From assembly GCA_036936605.1 (NCBI GenBank), contig JAUPFV010000002.1, positions 217,675,046 to 217,739,045 of the forward strand: 64,000 nt of DNA, written 5' to 3'. The notes below the pieces were generated by a model. It did no database searches. It saw only the letters and a program-made list of their open reading frames with translations, and was not told where the DNA came from. The DNA comes from Limnanthes douglasii subsp. nivea (taxonomy: Eukaryota > Streptophyta > Magnoliopsida > Brassicales > Limnanthaceae). The translations under genes and the position numbers were made by a program. Shown here piece after piece: positions 44,639 through 57,010 of the stretch. Within the stretch, counting starts at the first letter, position 1; the number at the start of each line of letters is the position of its first letter.

Positions 44639-46058
44639 TTGGCTGAAGGAAAAAATGTTAAGATAGGGTCCAAAATGACATCGGAATTAAAGGGTAAAAT
44701 GTTGAAGTTCCTAAAAGACCATCAGCATGTTTTTGCTTGGTGCAATGCTGATGTTACCGGAGTACCAGCAGATATTATATCACACCAACTGTCCATCCGA
44801 AGAGACACAGCACCTGTGATACAAAAGAGAAGAGTTTTTTCTAAGGAAAAGGTTGATGTCATAGTTCAAGAAGTCGACAAGCTTACTAAAGTGGGGCACA
44901 TAAAGGAGTCTCAGTATCCTTTATGGACAGCCAATCCGGTATTGGTAAAAAAGAAAAATGGCAAGTGGCGTATGTGTATCGATTTTACAGATCTCAACAG
45001 AGCTTGCCCAAAGGATTTATACCCGGTTCTCCGGATTGATCAGTTGGTGGATTCTACATCTGGGAACAAGCTGCTGTCTTACATGGATACCTTCTCCGGG
45101 TACAATCAGATTCAAGTAGATCCAAAGGATCAGGAGCATACTACGTTTGTTACTGATAGGGGCCTTCATTGTTACAAAGTGATGCCATTTGGGTTAAAAA
45201 TGTTGGGGCTACTTATCAGAGGTTGGTAAACAAAGCTTTTGCTGATCAAATTGGAAGAAACATTGAAGTATACATCGACGACATGGTGGTAAAAAGTATG
45301 GACGAAGAGCAACACTTGACAGATCTCCAAGAAACTTTTGCTAACTTAGTAAAAGTAAATTTGAAAGTAAACCCAGAAAAGTGTGTGTTTGGAGTGCAGT
45401 CCAGAAAATTCCTGGGGTATGTAATAAGTGAGCAAGGGATACAGCTGATCCGGACTAACTTAATGCTTTATTCCAAATGGAGCCTCCTCGGAATATTAAA
45501 GAAGTACAACGGTTGACCGTGAGGTTGGGTGCGTTAAATCGATTCATTTCAAGGTCTTCGGACAGGTGTGCCCCGTTTTTTCAAACTTTAAAAGGTGCAA
45601 AGGGATTTGACTGGTCTTCACAGTGTGATGAGGCCTTCAATAAAATCAAAAAACATATGTCCTCCCCCAAGACTTTGTTTAAACCCATTGACGGAGAGAC
45701 TCTTTTCATATACGTGGCAGTTTCCAATTGTGCCATAAGTGCAGTATTAGTGAGGGAGGTAGATAATTATCCCCTTCCGGTGTATTACATTAGCAAGAGT
45801 TTGATTAATGCAGAAAAGCGCTATTTGAAGCTTGAGAAGTTAGCACTAGCCCTGGTGATTGCTGCGAGGAAGATGAGACCTTATTTTCAGGCTCATCCCA
45901 TTATTGTCCGGACGTCCTTTCCTCTTAAAAACGTTCTTCAAAAGGCAGACATTTCAAGTAGAATGACTAAGTGGTCCGTGGAATTGGGGGACTTCGATAT
46001 TGATTTTGCTCCCCGAACAGCAATCAAAGCCCAAGCGGTGGCGGATTTCTTAGTTTAA
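44639..46058 (+). pseudogene. reverse transcriptase and RNase H of element G
   Basis: The first frame (44639-45229) holds FAWCNADVTGVPADII, ESQYPLWTANPVLVKKKNGK, IDFTDLNRACPKD and DRGLHCYKVMPFGLK. One base is lost at about 45200; 45169-45516 continues ATYQRLVNKAFADQIGRN and EVYIDDMVVKS (intact YIDD). A second shift near 45480 leads to 45477-46058 with FDWSSQCDEAFNKIK and the RNase H/connection ending SVELGDFDIDFAPRT. Catalytic Asp residues of RT are kept; two frameshifts break the polyprotein. Confidence 0.9.
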
Positions 46059-46109
46059 TTTCACTCAGACAGGGATACTAAGCAAACAACTGAGGTGAAA
46101 GACAAAAAA

Positions 46110-47810
46110 GTCTGGGTTGTCCGGACTGATGGTGGATCAAGTACCATGGGATGTGGTGCTGGGGTATGCTTGACCTCTCCGTACGGTGACAGAATGTACC
46201 AAGCTATATGTTTTGCTTTTAGGGTTCTAATAATGAGTCTGAATATGAAGCTCTTATAGCTGGTTTAAAGTTAGCTCTTATTTGTGGCGCCAAAAGGGTC
46301 AAGTTGATGAGCGATTCTCAAATTCTTATCCATCATGCACAAGGTCAATCTGAAGCCAAAAAAGAGCAGCTGGTAAAATACTTACTTCTTCTTAAAGATG
46401 TGGCACTTAATTTCAAGAACATCGTTTATGAGCACATACCCCGAACAGAAAATATATTGGCAGACTCCTTGGCAACCATAGTCTATACTGAGTCCTACCC
46501 TTGGATTCATGTGCTGGAGTGCCCGTCCATTCAATTCAGTATGGGTAAGGAAGAAGAAAGTTTTGATATACAGATAAAACAGCCTAAAGATTGGAGATTT
46601 CCTCTCCTTCAATATCTCTCAAATGGCATCTTGCCTCCGGATAAATCAATAGCAAGAAAAGTAAAGTACAAGGCTCATGGTTTTGTCATCCTAAGAGATA
46701 TTCTTTATAAGAAGTCTTATAGTAAACCCCTCTTACGATGCTTGGGGGTTGACGAATCTCAAATAGTTCTCTCCGAATTACATGATGGTGAAGGATCAGC
46801 TCACTGTGGACTCAGGGCTCTAACAAGGAGAGTTTTGTTGGCTGGGTACTATTGGCCCTCTATAATGCACGATGCTAAGGAGTTGGTGAGGAGGTGTGAC
46901 CCATGCCAGAGATATAGAAATGAAATTCATATCCCAGCCATCCCTTTAGAGTCAATTTCTGAGCTTATACCTTTTGCTCGATGGGGGTTGGATTTAGTGG
47001 GACCTCTACCCATGGCGTCCGGAGGGCGCAGAACTATAATCGCTGCTATTGATCATTTTTCGAAGTGGATCGAAGCAGCTCCGTTGGCAGGAACAATGTC
47101 AAAAGCTGTTATAAAATTCATTTTATCTAATATTTGCTGCAGATTTAGAATTCCACAAAAGATAACAACAGACAATAGACCACAGTTCGACAACAATGAA
47201 ATGGAGAGTTTATGTGCCTCCGGAGGTATACAACATTGCTTCTCTTCCCCTTTCCACCCACAGGAAAATGGTCAGGTCGAAGTGGCCAACAGGACAATAT
47301 TGTCCGTTCTAAAGAAGAATCTAGAAGGAGCTGCTGGAAAGTGGCCAATTTATTTGCAAGAAGTTTTGTAGGCTTACCGGACTACTCCCGGGGCTGCAAC
47401 ACAAGAGTCTCATTTTGCCTTAGTCTATGGGATGGCTGCTATAGCTCCCATAGAAGCTACTCTCCCTTCATTTTGAGTCCATAATTTCTCCGAACACGTT
47501 AACCAGGTGGCTATCAGAGGCGAGCTTGACTTAATAGAGGAAAGAAGAGTTAAGGCTCACCTTAGAGCTGTACACTATCAAGGTTTAATGAGAAGCAGGT
47601 TCACTATACTTTCAACCGGGGGATAAGGTATTGAGAAAAGTCTTCCCATATACTAAAGGGAAGCAGTTTGGTAAATTGGCTCCAACTTGGGAAGGACCCT
47701 ATGTGATCATTGAAAAGCTTAAGCCTGGGACATACCGGCTCCAAGACAAAGATGGAAGGATTTTGAATCACCCCTGGAATATTGAGGACCTCCGGTTGTA
47801 CTTGGAATAG
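46110..47810 (+). pseudogene. archaeal-like RNase H and integrase of element G
   Basis: RTDGGSSTMGCGAG (about 46120) opens the second RNase H, and a frameshift near 46225 follows. From 46304 a 355-codon frame has SDSQILIHHAQGQ and ILADSLATI, then integrase: AHCGLRALTRRVLLAGYYWP, RRCDPCQRYR, the core GLDLVGPL, TTDNRPQFDN and QENGQVEVANRTI. The three acidic residues are kept. A stop at about 47371 cuts the frame before the C-terminal part (ERRVKAHLRAVHYQGLM, LAPTWEGPYVI and HPWNIEDLRLYLE to about 47809). Confidence 0.9.
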
Positions 47811-47864
47811 AGACTGTGTAAATATTTACTTGTTTAAAAGTTCATATAAATATTTGGGGGCATA

Positions 47865-47912
47865 CTCTTTCCTACCCTGGTGGCGCGGGGAGGTTTTAAT
47901 GAGGTGTCCGGG
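47865..47912 (+). other. conserved post-integrase motif of element G
   Basis: ACTCTTTCCTACCCTGGTGG and AGGTTTTAATGAGGTGTCC, matching the segment at 17250-17300 in element E. It lies between integrase and the antisense gene. Confidence 0.6.
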
Positions 47913-48320
47913 CTTTTTTATAAAATTTAATGCCTTCTTAAAACTTTGGAGTGTTTTTACTTAATAAATTCTTGTGAAATTTTTATTTAAACACTGGCCA
48001 GATTAAATTAAAGGAGTGATGACTACTTAAACATTTGTCATCGGAGAAATTAAACACTCTCACTTTTGAATGTTTGTGAAATAACTAAGGGCTGTTTAAA
48101 CATTAGCCACCATAATTGAAAAACTATGAAAAAATGCAAGATCTGTGCGAAATAAAGATACTCATTGAAACATACGAAGTGCCTTGGCCATCCAAGGACT
48201 TTAAATTGTCAAAACAAAAAAGATTTATCTGGACAAGGACCGGACACAGTTACAAAAAATGCCTTGGCCATCCAAGGACTATAGTTCAATCAAAACAAAA
48301 GTGAAAAGATAATTTATACT
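47913..48320 (+). other. short-repeat region downstream of integrase in element G
   Basis: It includes two copies of TGCCTTGGCCATCCAAGGAC (about 48180 and 48260) and variants of an AAACATT-TGTCA phrase. This is the position held by the 50-bp repeats in element E. No gene seen. Confidence 0.5.
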
Positions 48321-51260
48321 CTAATACTGAGCCTTTGAAGATGGCTCAGCCTCACTATTTTTCTTCTTCTGGAGGTCGTGATTTTCTTCATCCAGACTCT
48401 CCCTGGTGTTCTCTTCTTCATCGCTTGAGTCGGCACTGGAGTAGTCATGCTTGTCACCATCAGCCATCGTGTGGAAGGGAAGGTCTTCATACTCTACAAA
48501 AGTCCATAAGTCTCTTAGATTCCTCTTCAGAAATTTCTCATGAAAGAGCAAGACCATGTCCGACTTCACCTTGGCATACTTTTCTTCCTGAGTGTATATC
48601 ACTTGGTTGGTATAAGCATCAATCCTAGCTTGGATTTTTGCCTCTTGCTCCCTTAGCAGATCAGCTTTTTCTTGTGCAGCCTTGGACACCGAGTCCTCGA
48701 GCGAGATCTTGTCATTGGTCAAAGTATGAATGACCCTGTCCCTGGCCTTCACCTCCTCTTTCGAAGAAGAGAGATCTTTCTCCAACTCAGATTGCTTTTG
48801 CCGGAGTTCTTTGATAGTATCTTCTAAGGTAGCTACCTTTGTGGCCCAACCCTCCTGGTTCTTCTTTAACTCCTCATTTTCCCTCTTCAAAACATCAGGA
48901 TTTTGGTTGGCAATAAGGAGGTCACCAGACAATTTATCTTTGTCAGAATTAAGGGCAGTAATAATAGTTGACTGACCTCGCACTTGTTTCTCCAAACTAA
49001 GTACTAGCTGAATATTACCCAATATAGAGTGGGTTATAACATCTCTTTCACTTGAGACAGAGAAAGACTTATCATTGAAGGTGACGATGTTCGAAGAGCT
49101 CGGGGGGAGGTAAGGTCCAGCAAAATCATCCTTACGGAGGTTTTCGAAGTAAAGACCAATTTCTTCAAGACCATTGATATCAACACCATCAATGCTGATA
49201 TCCCCTCCTGCACCCCCTCCAGTTTGGAAGTCACTAGGGATTCCTTCTGCTTGAGTTCGATCAGTAGGGTCAACAGGGGGAAGGGGCTCCGGAGGCCGGA
49301 GGGAAATCTCATCTCCCTTGGAGGTCTTCTTCTTCTTGGCCTCCCTGTCCTTGCCCTCTGCTCCCCGTTTCCTATCTCTCTTAGGAACCCTTGGAGGTTT
49401 TGGAGACCCTGCCACTTCCCTAGTACTTTCATGCTCCACTACTTCTAGAAGAGCAACATCAGTCTGTCCTTGAACTGGCCCCTCTTGTTTTGTTGGAGCA
49501 GTTTCCTCCACTTCGGTGGGATTGACTTCAACTGCACTCTGCTTGCCTTTACCTTTCTTGCCTTTCATCTTACTTGGGGCTTTGGCTCTACCAAGCAGAT
49601 ACAATGACCCATCCGGTGCGTGTGTTCTTTTGAGGACTACTTCCGGAGGGGGAGGGGTGGTAAGTTCCTCCCAGGATAAGTCCCTTCGGTCAGTGGTATT
49701 CCAAAGGTAGGACCTTGCTAGATTGCCTCTGGTAAAGGCATTGTGGAAGCGATGCCCCTACTTCTCAACAGCCCAAGCATTTAGCTTGGTGCAAGTGGTC
49801 TGCCCAGCCTTCAAGTAGTCACTGAAATCTTTAGACAGCACTGCCAAGAAACATTAAATACAAGTCAGATGAACAGATTTGTAATAAATAAAGATGGGAA
49901 TTTGAGATGGGAGTCTTACCATCACTTTGCCATCTGCTGGTAAGGAGGCTTGGGCTGACACCGGTTTTAATCTTCCTCCCATTCTCCCAGGCGCCACTCA
50001 CAAACAAGAATTGAGTCTTCCAATTCCTTTCCGACTCGAGCAGGTCATCCACTGCTTTGTAATTATCACCCATGTTGAAGTGATAGAAGGGAATATGGTG
50101 GTTTCTGCAAACTACTCCATTGGAAGAGGAATTCCGGAGAGCCTAGAGGCCATAATACAGGCCATGAGAGTGTACCATGCATTAGGACTCAGTTGACTTG
50201 GACAAAGTTTGATGAGGTGAAAGTATTTGACTATCTCCGGGTCTAAGGGAAACCTTAGTCCCCAGTTGAAGAGCTCAGTGAAAAAAACTATTTCATTGAG
50301 CTTGCAGTCCATCGGTGTTTCTGGGTCCACTGGAATCCTTATTTTGACATTCTCTGGGATCCCTCATTTTGTTCACATCCGACCCAGTTTGGCTGTGTGG
50401 ATGAAAGCATAGTTAAGTTTTTGCAAAGCTATCAAATATTTAACACTTACCTTGTGGAAACAAGGTCCCACTTTTCCCACAAGGCACTCCGGCAAATCTG
50501 GATGTCTTAAGCATAGTTTCTCTTTGCCTTTGTCCTTCTTGGCAACAACAGCCTCACTTGTTTTCCCGGAGACTTCGGACTCAAAGGGAGCTTCTTCAAT
50601 AGAATCCTCCATCACTTCTTCAATTACCAGGGAGGGGTTTTCAGTTGTTTATGGGTGAGGGGAGCTAGAGGATGGCTCAGCATGCCCTCCGGACTGTTGG
50701 GCTTCACTGGTTTCTTATACTCTGACCTCCGGTTGGGGCTCAGATGCAGTGGTTTCTTTTCGGAGACTTGAACTAGATGCCTCCGGGCCGGACAGCTTGC
50801 CCTTAGGAATCTTGATGGGTGCCTCTGACCCCGTATTGCTATCTTTGGCCCCTAATTTGGAAGGTGTACCTTTTAGAGCCTGCCTTTTTACCAAGCGACC
50901 TCTTCTCCGATCTACTAACTTCTCTGGAGAGGCATCAGCATCCGATCCCATGGTAATAAATGGGGAAGGTTTCTTAAAACTGGTGACTACCTGTCCTGGT
51001 TCAACAGTAGGCTCTGATTCCTGAACCGATGAGCCCGAAACAATTGGTGAAAGGTTGGGTTGGAACAACCTCCTAGGTTTAACGCTTTTGGTTAAAGAAG
51101 AGCTCTGGTCAGGCTCTGTGCTTGGTGTTTCTGGTTTATCAACAGTGGAAACAGGGAGGCCTGCAGCAATGCGTCTTTCTAGTTCAACCTTTTGAGCTTT
51201 TTCTAAATCTGACAAATTAAGCCACCCATCTTTGATTAAATCGTTCCTAGCTGTGAACAT
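48321..51260 (-). CDS. antisense gene of element G (putative gypsy-type transposon protein family, coiled-coil C-terminus)
   Basis: It runs opposite to gag-pol. Block 1 (51260-50715) starts MFTARNDLIKDGWLNLSDLE and is Ser/Pro/Lys-rich. Block 2 (50615-50373) has LPECLVGKVGPC and KYLIALQKLNYA. Block 3 (50330-50112) has FTELFNWGLRFPLDPEIVKY and LSPNAWYTLMACIMA. Block 4 (50073-49831) has NWKTQFLFVSGAWE. This core matches the plant family named putative gypsy type transposon (PF04195-like, from memory of its signature). Block 5 (49604-48321, 427 codons open) is Lys/Glu-rich, then a coiled coil (about 49000-48560), and ends in an acidic tail. A minus-strand TATAAAT (51365-51359) stands about 100 bp before the first ATG. 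Joining the blocks needs introns or shifts that I did not fix. Its role in the element is unknown; candidates are regulation or nucleic-acid binding. Confidence 0.7.
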
Positions 51261-51686
51261 AAACTCACACCGAAAGAAAGTGTTTATTTTTTAGAGAAAG
51301 CTTTGAAGTTTAGCAGAGCAAGGATGAAGAAGATGGTAAAACACTAAAGAATGGACTAATTTATAGTAAATATGCAAAAGATGCTTTGATACCTAGGAGA
51401 ATTCGAAAGGGTTGCAATGATTAAGAACGGCGCTGATGTCATCCTCATTAAATGAAGAGGTTGTTTTTTAGAGAAAGTGGGAGCGTCGTTCTAGGGGAAA
51501 AACGGCTGATGTGGCGAACCAGAGAGAGACACGTGTCCCACGATTTCTGGCAAAAAACCGTTTAGTTTCTGAGAACTTTTTCAGTTCTGATAAAGCTATT
51601 ACACAGTTCAAGAATCTGTCCGGATATGGCTGTGACCAGCTACATGCTATTTTTTAGGTCTTGCAAAAGGCCTTTGAACACCATCT

Positions 51687-51696
51687 AAAAAAAGGG
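51687..51696 (+). other. polypurine tract of element G
   Basis: AAAAAAAGGG, four bases before the 3' LTR; the plus-strand primer site. Confidence 0.8.
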
Positions 51697-51700
51697 CTAC

Positions 51701-52110
51701 TGATGAGTCCGGATTTTGTCACCACCCTTTATGAGAACCGGATAGGGGCAATTCGGACAACATCCACTTAACCGGACAGGGGCAGTTTGGACAACCTTCA
51801 TTTACTGAACTATCTGAACAGAACTAAAGTATTTAAAACCTAATCACTTTATGACTAAGCTGATTACTTGCTTACTTAAAACTAATGGGTCTTTAAACTC
51901 GACCCGAATCCAATAACACAACCTGAAAGTCCATGTGGCCCAAAGATAAGGGTATAAATACCTACATTAAATGAGGGTAATGAAAATTAAATACAACCAG
52001 GCAGCTCAATTCTCCCTCTACATTCTATCCAAACATTAAATACCCTCAAAATTCCACAAAACTCTAGACAAAATTACAAAATTACCCTCAAACGAAAATA
52101 AACCACATCA
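51701..52110 (+). repeat. 3' LTR of element G
   Basis: 410 bp, TGATGAGTCC...CACATCA, followed by the target copy GCTAC (52111-52115). It lacks 8 bp found in the 5' LTR just after GGGTATAAA. Confidence 0.95.
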
Positions 52111-52949
52111 GCTACTATTGGTTTTCCTTAAAAGTTTAATTTGCGGAAAAGAACAGGGCCTTCAACGATGTTGTGTATGTGTTGGTTGAAATGGATGTTA
52201 TGTTGAAGATTCATACTCAAATCTGGCTTGGTTTTGGGAAGAACGATAGGTGTTGGTTATCTGTTTCGTACAAATATATTTCACAGTATTGTTCTTCTTG
52301 TTATCATTTAGGCCATAATCACAATAAATGTGTGAAAACTCAGAAAGTTAAAAGCAAGGAAATAGAATTGGGAAAAGACGGAAAAGAGTCTACCGCTTTA
52401 TTAATGACTAAAGAAAATATTTACAAGATTGAAAATTCAAAAAAAAATAACCATAAAGATTCAAATATGATTTATGTTCCTAAACTTAGGTCTATTGTTG
52501 TTGAGAAGAATCCTTCAACTTCAAAAACGTGTGAAAGTGCTGGCTAATGCAAACATGTTTTGAGCTTCACTGGAAAAAATAATGAAGATCTTCAATTTTC
52601 TCAGAATGTCTTCGGTTCACAACAATCTGTAAAAGAACCAAAGGAACCTGCAGAAGAAAATTAAGTTATTAATACTTTAAAAAATTGAATAAAGTATTGG
52701 AGTTTAAACTTTCTCAAGGTTATAGTAGTCTCTCTTCGAGGAATAACTCACCAAAACAAGGAAATATTAGCAGTAAGTGTACCTCTCCAGACAAGATGAT
52801 CAGTCTAAATTCTCCAACAGATCAGGGCTTTAACAATATCCTGGAAAAAAAGTTAAAGTCTTTTAGTAAGGTAAAAATACCAAGTAAAAGAGTTTTGAAG
52901 TCACTGCATTTTTCATGGATAAAGAAGAAATATAGATCTGTTTCTCATA

Positions 52950-55900
52950 ATGATTAAAGTTTTAAATTGGAATGTTCGCGGGATTAATAACAACTTCACT
53001 ATTGGTAGGTTGAAAGATATTATTCTTAAAGAGAATGTGAAGTTGTTGGAAATTCAAGAACCTATGGCCAAAGTTGAGGTTGAAGGTGATGTTGCTGCTA
53101 GATTGGGAAATCCTAAATTTTGTGCTAACTCAAATAATAATATCTGGATCTTCTGGTCTGGGATATCAGTATTAGCATCCTTGCTAATAAAGCTCAATTC
53201 TTCATCTAGATGTTTGTTACCCTGGTATTTCTAGCAACATTGTCTTAACTGTTGTCTACGCTAAGTGTAATAGGGTTCTTAGGAGGGATCTTTGGGCTGA
53301 TCGTAAAAGAATTTTTACTGAAAATCGTATTTGGCTTACCATGGGAGATTTTAATGCCATGCTCTGCTGAGGAGCAAATTGGTTGCACAACTCTTTGCCA
53401 AAGCAGCATTGAAGACTTTGTGGATAATATCAATGACTGCCATCTTGAGGATGCTGGTGTGGTAGGCTCCAAGTTCACCTAGAACAAAAATATGAAGTGG
53501 AAACGGTTAGATCGCGTGATGTTCAACACTAACTGGGCTGACACCTTTAACTATACTCAGGTTATCAACATGGTCAGAACTTGTTCTGACTATGCTCTAC
53601 TCCTTATCAATACTTCTGTTTCAAACTCAAATTATCTTAACAATAAGAAAAGCTTCGGAAATTTTAAATATGTAGAATCTCAACATTGGGGCTTCTACAG
53701 ATGACATTTTCTGGTTTAAAATGAAAATGATGAAGAACTGCTTAAAGAAATGGAATAGAAGTCATTTTGGAAATATGTTTTAAAACATTAAAGAGGCTGA
53801 GGAGAATGTAAATAGGTTGGATGATATTCACCAAATTGAAACAATCCTGTTTCAAATGTTGGTCTCGAGAAGGCTATAGATTTTCACCTAAAGGCTCTCC
53901 GAATTGAAGAAACCTTTTGGAGGCAGAAGTGTTATAATTTCTGGCTAAGGGATGTTGATAGTAATTCTAAATTCTATCATGAATATGTGAATAAAAAAAG
54001 AAGAAAAAATACTATTAAGGGATTAAAATTGGGGATTGTTGGCATTATAATGAAATGGACATAGGAAACTCTACAGTTAATTTCTCTTCTTCTTACCTGT
54101 CTTATAGTCCTTACTGCAGCAAGGAAGAAGAAGATGAAATGATGTTTGATCCTATCTTTGAAGTTATCCCTAATCTGGTTACAGATGAGGAAAATGAGTG
54201 GCTGATGGTGCCTGCAAATGAGGAGGAATTATGGGACACCATTAGCACTATGAAAAAGGATAGTGCAGCAAGTTTGGATGGTTACAATATCACTTTTTAT
54301 AAAGTATGTTGGAATATTATTAAAAAGAACTTGTGCAATATTATCAATTCATTCATTAATGGTTTAAATATTATAAAGGGTATGTTTGCTACTGGTATTA
54401 GCCTAATACCTAAGACTTCTAATCCTATTAAATAGGGAAATTATAGGCTCATAAGCCTTTGCACCATGTTAAATAGAATTTTCTCGAGACTCGGAAATAG
54501 TAGGCTCTCTAATATTCTTCCTCATATTATTTCTAAAACTCAAGGAACTTTTGTGAGACATATGTGTATTCATGAGAACATTCTCATTGCCAAATATATG
54601 GCTTATTACCTTAATAGGAAGCGGAAAAAAAGGTAACATCATGGTGTAGTTGGACATGTCAAAAGATTTTGACAGAATATCCTTCCATTTCCTTATGAAA
54701 GTGTTAACCCTTTTTTGCTTCTCTAGCAAGTTCACCAATCTGATTTATAATATTATTGGGAATGTAAATCTTTCTTTACTAATAAATGGAAAAGTCTATA
54801 GCTATTTTAAGTCTAAAAAGGGTTTGAGACAAGGTGATCCCTTGTCCCCAAACCTCTTTATTATTGGAGAGGAAGTCCTAATTAGGGGCTTATATAGTCT
54901 GGTGATTCTAACAATTCAGTTCAGTATGCTTCAAGGTCAAGTATACTTATCTCTTGTACTGCTTTTGCTGATGACATTATTATTTACACTAACAGTCTAC
55001 CTAATTCTATTGAGCTTTTAAGTAATTTTTTAAACAGATATCAAATTGTCTCTGGACAGTCTATAAACAAGGATAAAATAAAAGTTATTACCTCTAAGAA
55101 GTTGCATCAATGTAGAATTCATAGTCTGGAGAGCACTACTGCTTTCACTGTTGATAATCTGCCCACTTGTTACCTTGGAATCACCCTGCACAATAACAAC
55201 AGATCTCAGAAGTTTAACTCTTTACTGGATAAGATCAATGCAAAAATCATGGAATGAGACTCAAAACACTTATCCTATAGGGGGAAGACTATCTCTAATC
55301 TCTACTATTTTAATGGTTATTCCTTATTATTGAATGCAAAGCTCTTGGATTTCTAATTCTGTGATTAAAAGATTGGAAAAAAAAATTAATAAATTTCTTT
55401 GGAGAACTAATTTCAATTAAAGTATTATTTACTGGACTTCTTGGGACAAAATTTGTCTTCCCTTTGAAGAGGGTGGACTGAATATCAGGAAATTAGCTCA
55501 TATTTAGGCCACTTACTCTCAATGTCTTTGGTTTTCTTATAGAAAGAAAAATACTCTCTGGGCCTTGCTAATGCATGACATTTAAAACTAGAATACACAC
55601 CTTTTAAAAGTAAATATTAAGAAAACTGGTTCTCTAACCTGGAGGCGTCTTATAGATATCAAAGCTGCTGCTGAAAGGAATATTAAGTGGCTGCTTGGCA
55701 GGGGAGAAATGGACTTCTGGACTGAGAACTGGCATGATCTGCCACCCATTTTGGACCATAATCTGCCAACCAGTAATTGGTTTTTGGAGGCCAGGCTTAA
55801 CTCTTTTTGGAGAGCTGATGCTTGGGATTTTGAGTCCCTAAATAGATTTATTCCTGAAAGCATAAATATTCAAATTAATAGTTCAAAATCAACGATGGTA

Positions 55901-57010
55901 AAGATGATGAGATGATCTGGATGTTCTCCCCTGATCACCATTTCAATATAAAGTACACTTGTAATTCTGTTAGAAATTCTAAAAGTCCTTTAAGTTTCAA
56001 TAAGAAGATATGGTCTACCATCACTCCCATGAAGTTTACTTTTTTTCTTGGAAACTCTTGCGTAATTATATCCTCATAGACTCTACTTTACCAAAAAGAC
56101 ACTTTCATTTGGCATCAAAGTGCCAATGTTTCCAAAACTGTGAAAATATAAACCATCTTTTCATAAATTGTCATTATTCCTGGAGTCTATGAAGACATTA
56201 TAACAATATGTTTAATATTAAAATGGAGAGATATATGATGATCAAACATGTTGTTTACAACTGGTTTTGGTTCTCCAATCAGAAAGTCCATATCATCCAC
56301 TGCTTACCAGCTATAATTTGATGGGTGATATGGAAAATTCGTAATAATGTGAAGTATAAAGACTCTAGTATCAGTCTTTATACCTCTATTATCATGATTA
56401 ATAAGATTATTCTGGGTTTAGACATTTTTAAAGTACTTACAAGCAAACACTGGTTAAATGCCAGTGATGTTGTTATGTCTTTAGGATGTCTATCCCAGGA
56501 AAATAATTGTAAGAAGGTGACTTATCTTAATTAGGTTGGTCCGGTGAATGGAAAGTTGAAGTTAAATGTAGATGCCTCCTGTCTGGAAAATGGTGAGTCC
56601 TCTGGTGCTATGATTTTCAGGAATCATGAAGGCACCATTGTTACTGCTTCCTCCAAACCCTTTGGAAAGCTCACTCCTCTGGTTGCTGAAACCAGAGCTT
56701 TGCTGGAAGGGCTTTTGATTTGCAAGGAAATACAATGGGTGAACATCGATATTGAAACCGATTGTTTAACATTGATAATAATAAAAATCCACGGTACCTT
56801 CAAACCCTAATTCCCATCTATAGAGAATTGATTCTGCCTTCAATGACTTTATCCTTTGTTTCGAGAGTTCAAAATCAGGTCGCGGATTGGCTCACTAAGT
56901 GGAAATTGAAATGCAAAGAGAAGCTAACATTCTCACATTTCAATATCCTGAAAAATCTTCTCTCGATTGTATTTGTTGAAAGCTTGGGTTTAGGCTACGT
57001 TTGCACATTA
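52950..57010 (+). pseudogene. LINE ORF2 (endonuclease, reverse transcriptase, RNase H), broken
   Basis: APE-type endonuclease begins MIKVLNWNVRGINNNF (52950), with QEPMAK (about 53060) and TMGDFNAML (about 53340). RT blocks: DSAASLDGYNITFYKVCW (about 54263-54310), LISLIPK-like and NYRLISLC, LDMSKDFDRISFHFLMKV (54648-54700), GLRQGDPLSPNLFI (54823-54865) and AFADDIIIYTN (catalytic ADD, about 54963-54995). RNase H at 56544-56900 reads LKLNVDASCLENGESSGAMI, LVAETRALLEGL and VADWLTKW. At least ten stops or frameshifts lie between these blocks, so no full protein is made. Confidence 0.88.

Larger units (their letters stand above)
41701..52110 (+). mobile_element. Tat-type Ty3/gypsy element G, 10.4 kb, both LTRs present
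   Basis: LTRs are at 41701-42118 and 51701-52110, with a target duplication GCTAC at 41696-41700 and 52111-52115. It has a primer-binding-like motif at 42121-42138 and a polypurine tract at 51687-51696 (AAAAAAAGGG). Coding order is gag, protease, RT, RNase H, archaeal-like RNase H and integrase, then an antisense gene. It sits inside LINE ORF1, whose frame resumes at once after the second GCTAC. The reading frames contain several stops and frameshifts, so it is now dependent on other copies. Confidence 0.95.
41153..52550 (+). pseudogene. LINE ORF1 (DUF4283 and CCHC zinc knuckle), interrupted
   Basis: It opens MEIYNNVIFEEDFPVLCSRN at 41153. After a frameshift, 41331-41695 carries the nucleic-acid-binding DUF4283 region (VGKFSTGLPKKTVIENFLVS, then SRHIIMEFDLKEDV). 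Element G is inserted after the residues KIITDIVA. Coding resumes at 52116, with the zinc knuckle CSSCYHLGHNHNKC at about 52289-52330, and runs to about 52550 with a basic tail. Frameshifts before and after the insertion show decay independent of it. Confidence 0.85.

Noticed and set aside
49224..49448. plus-strand frames over 48335-49710 and minus frame 49432-49034
   Set aside because: Shadows of the open 427-codon antisense block, which is supported by homology to element E.
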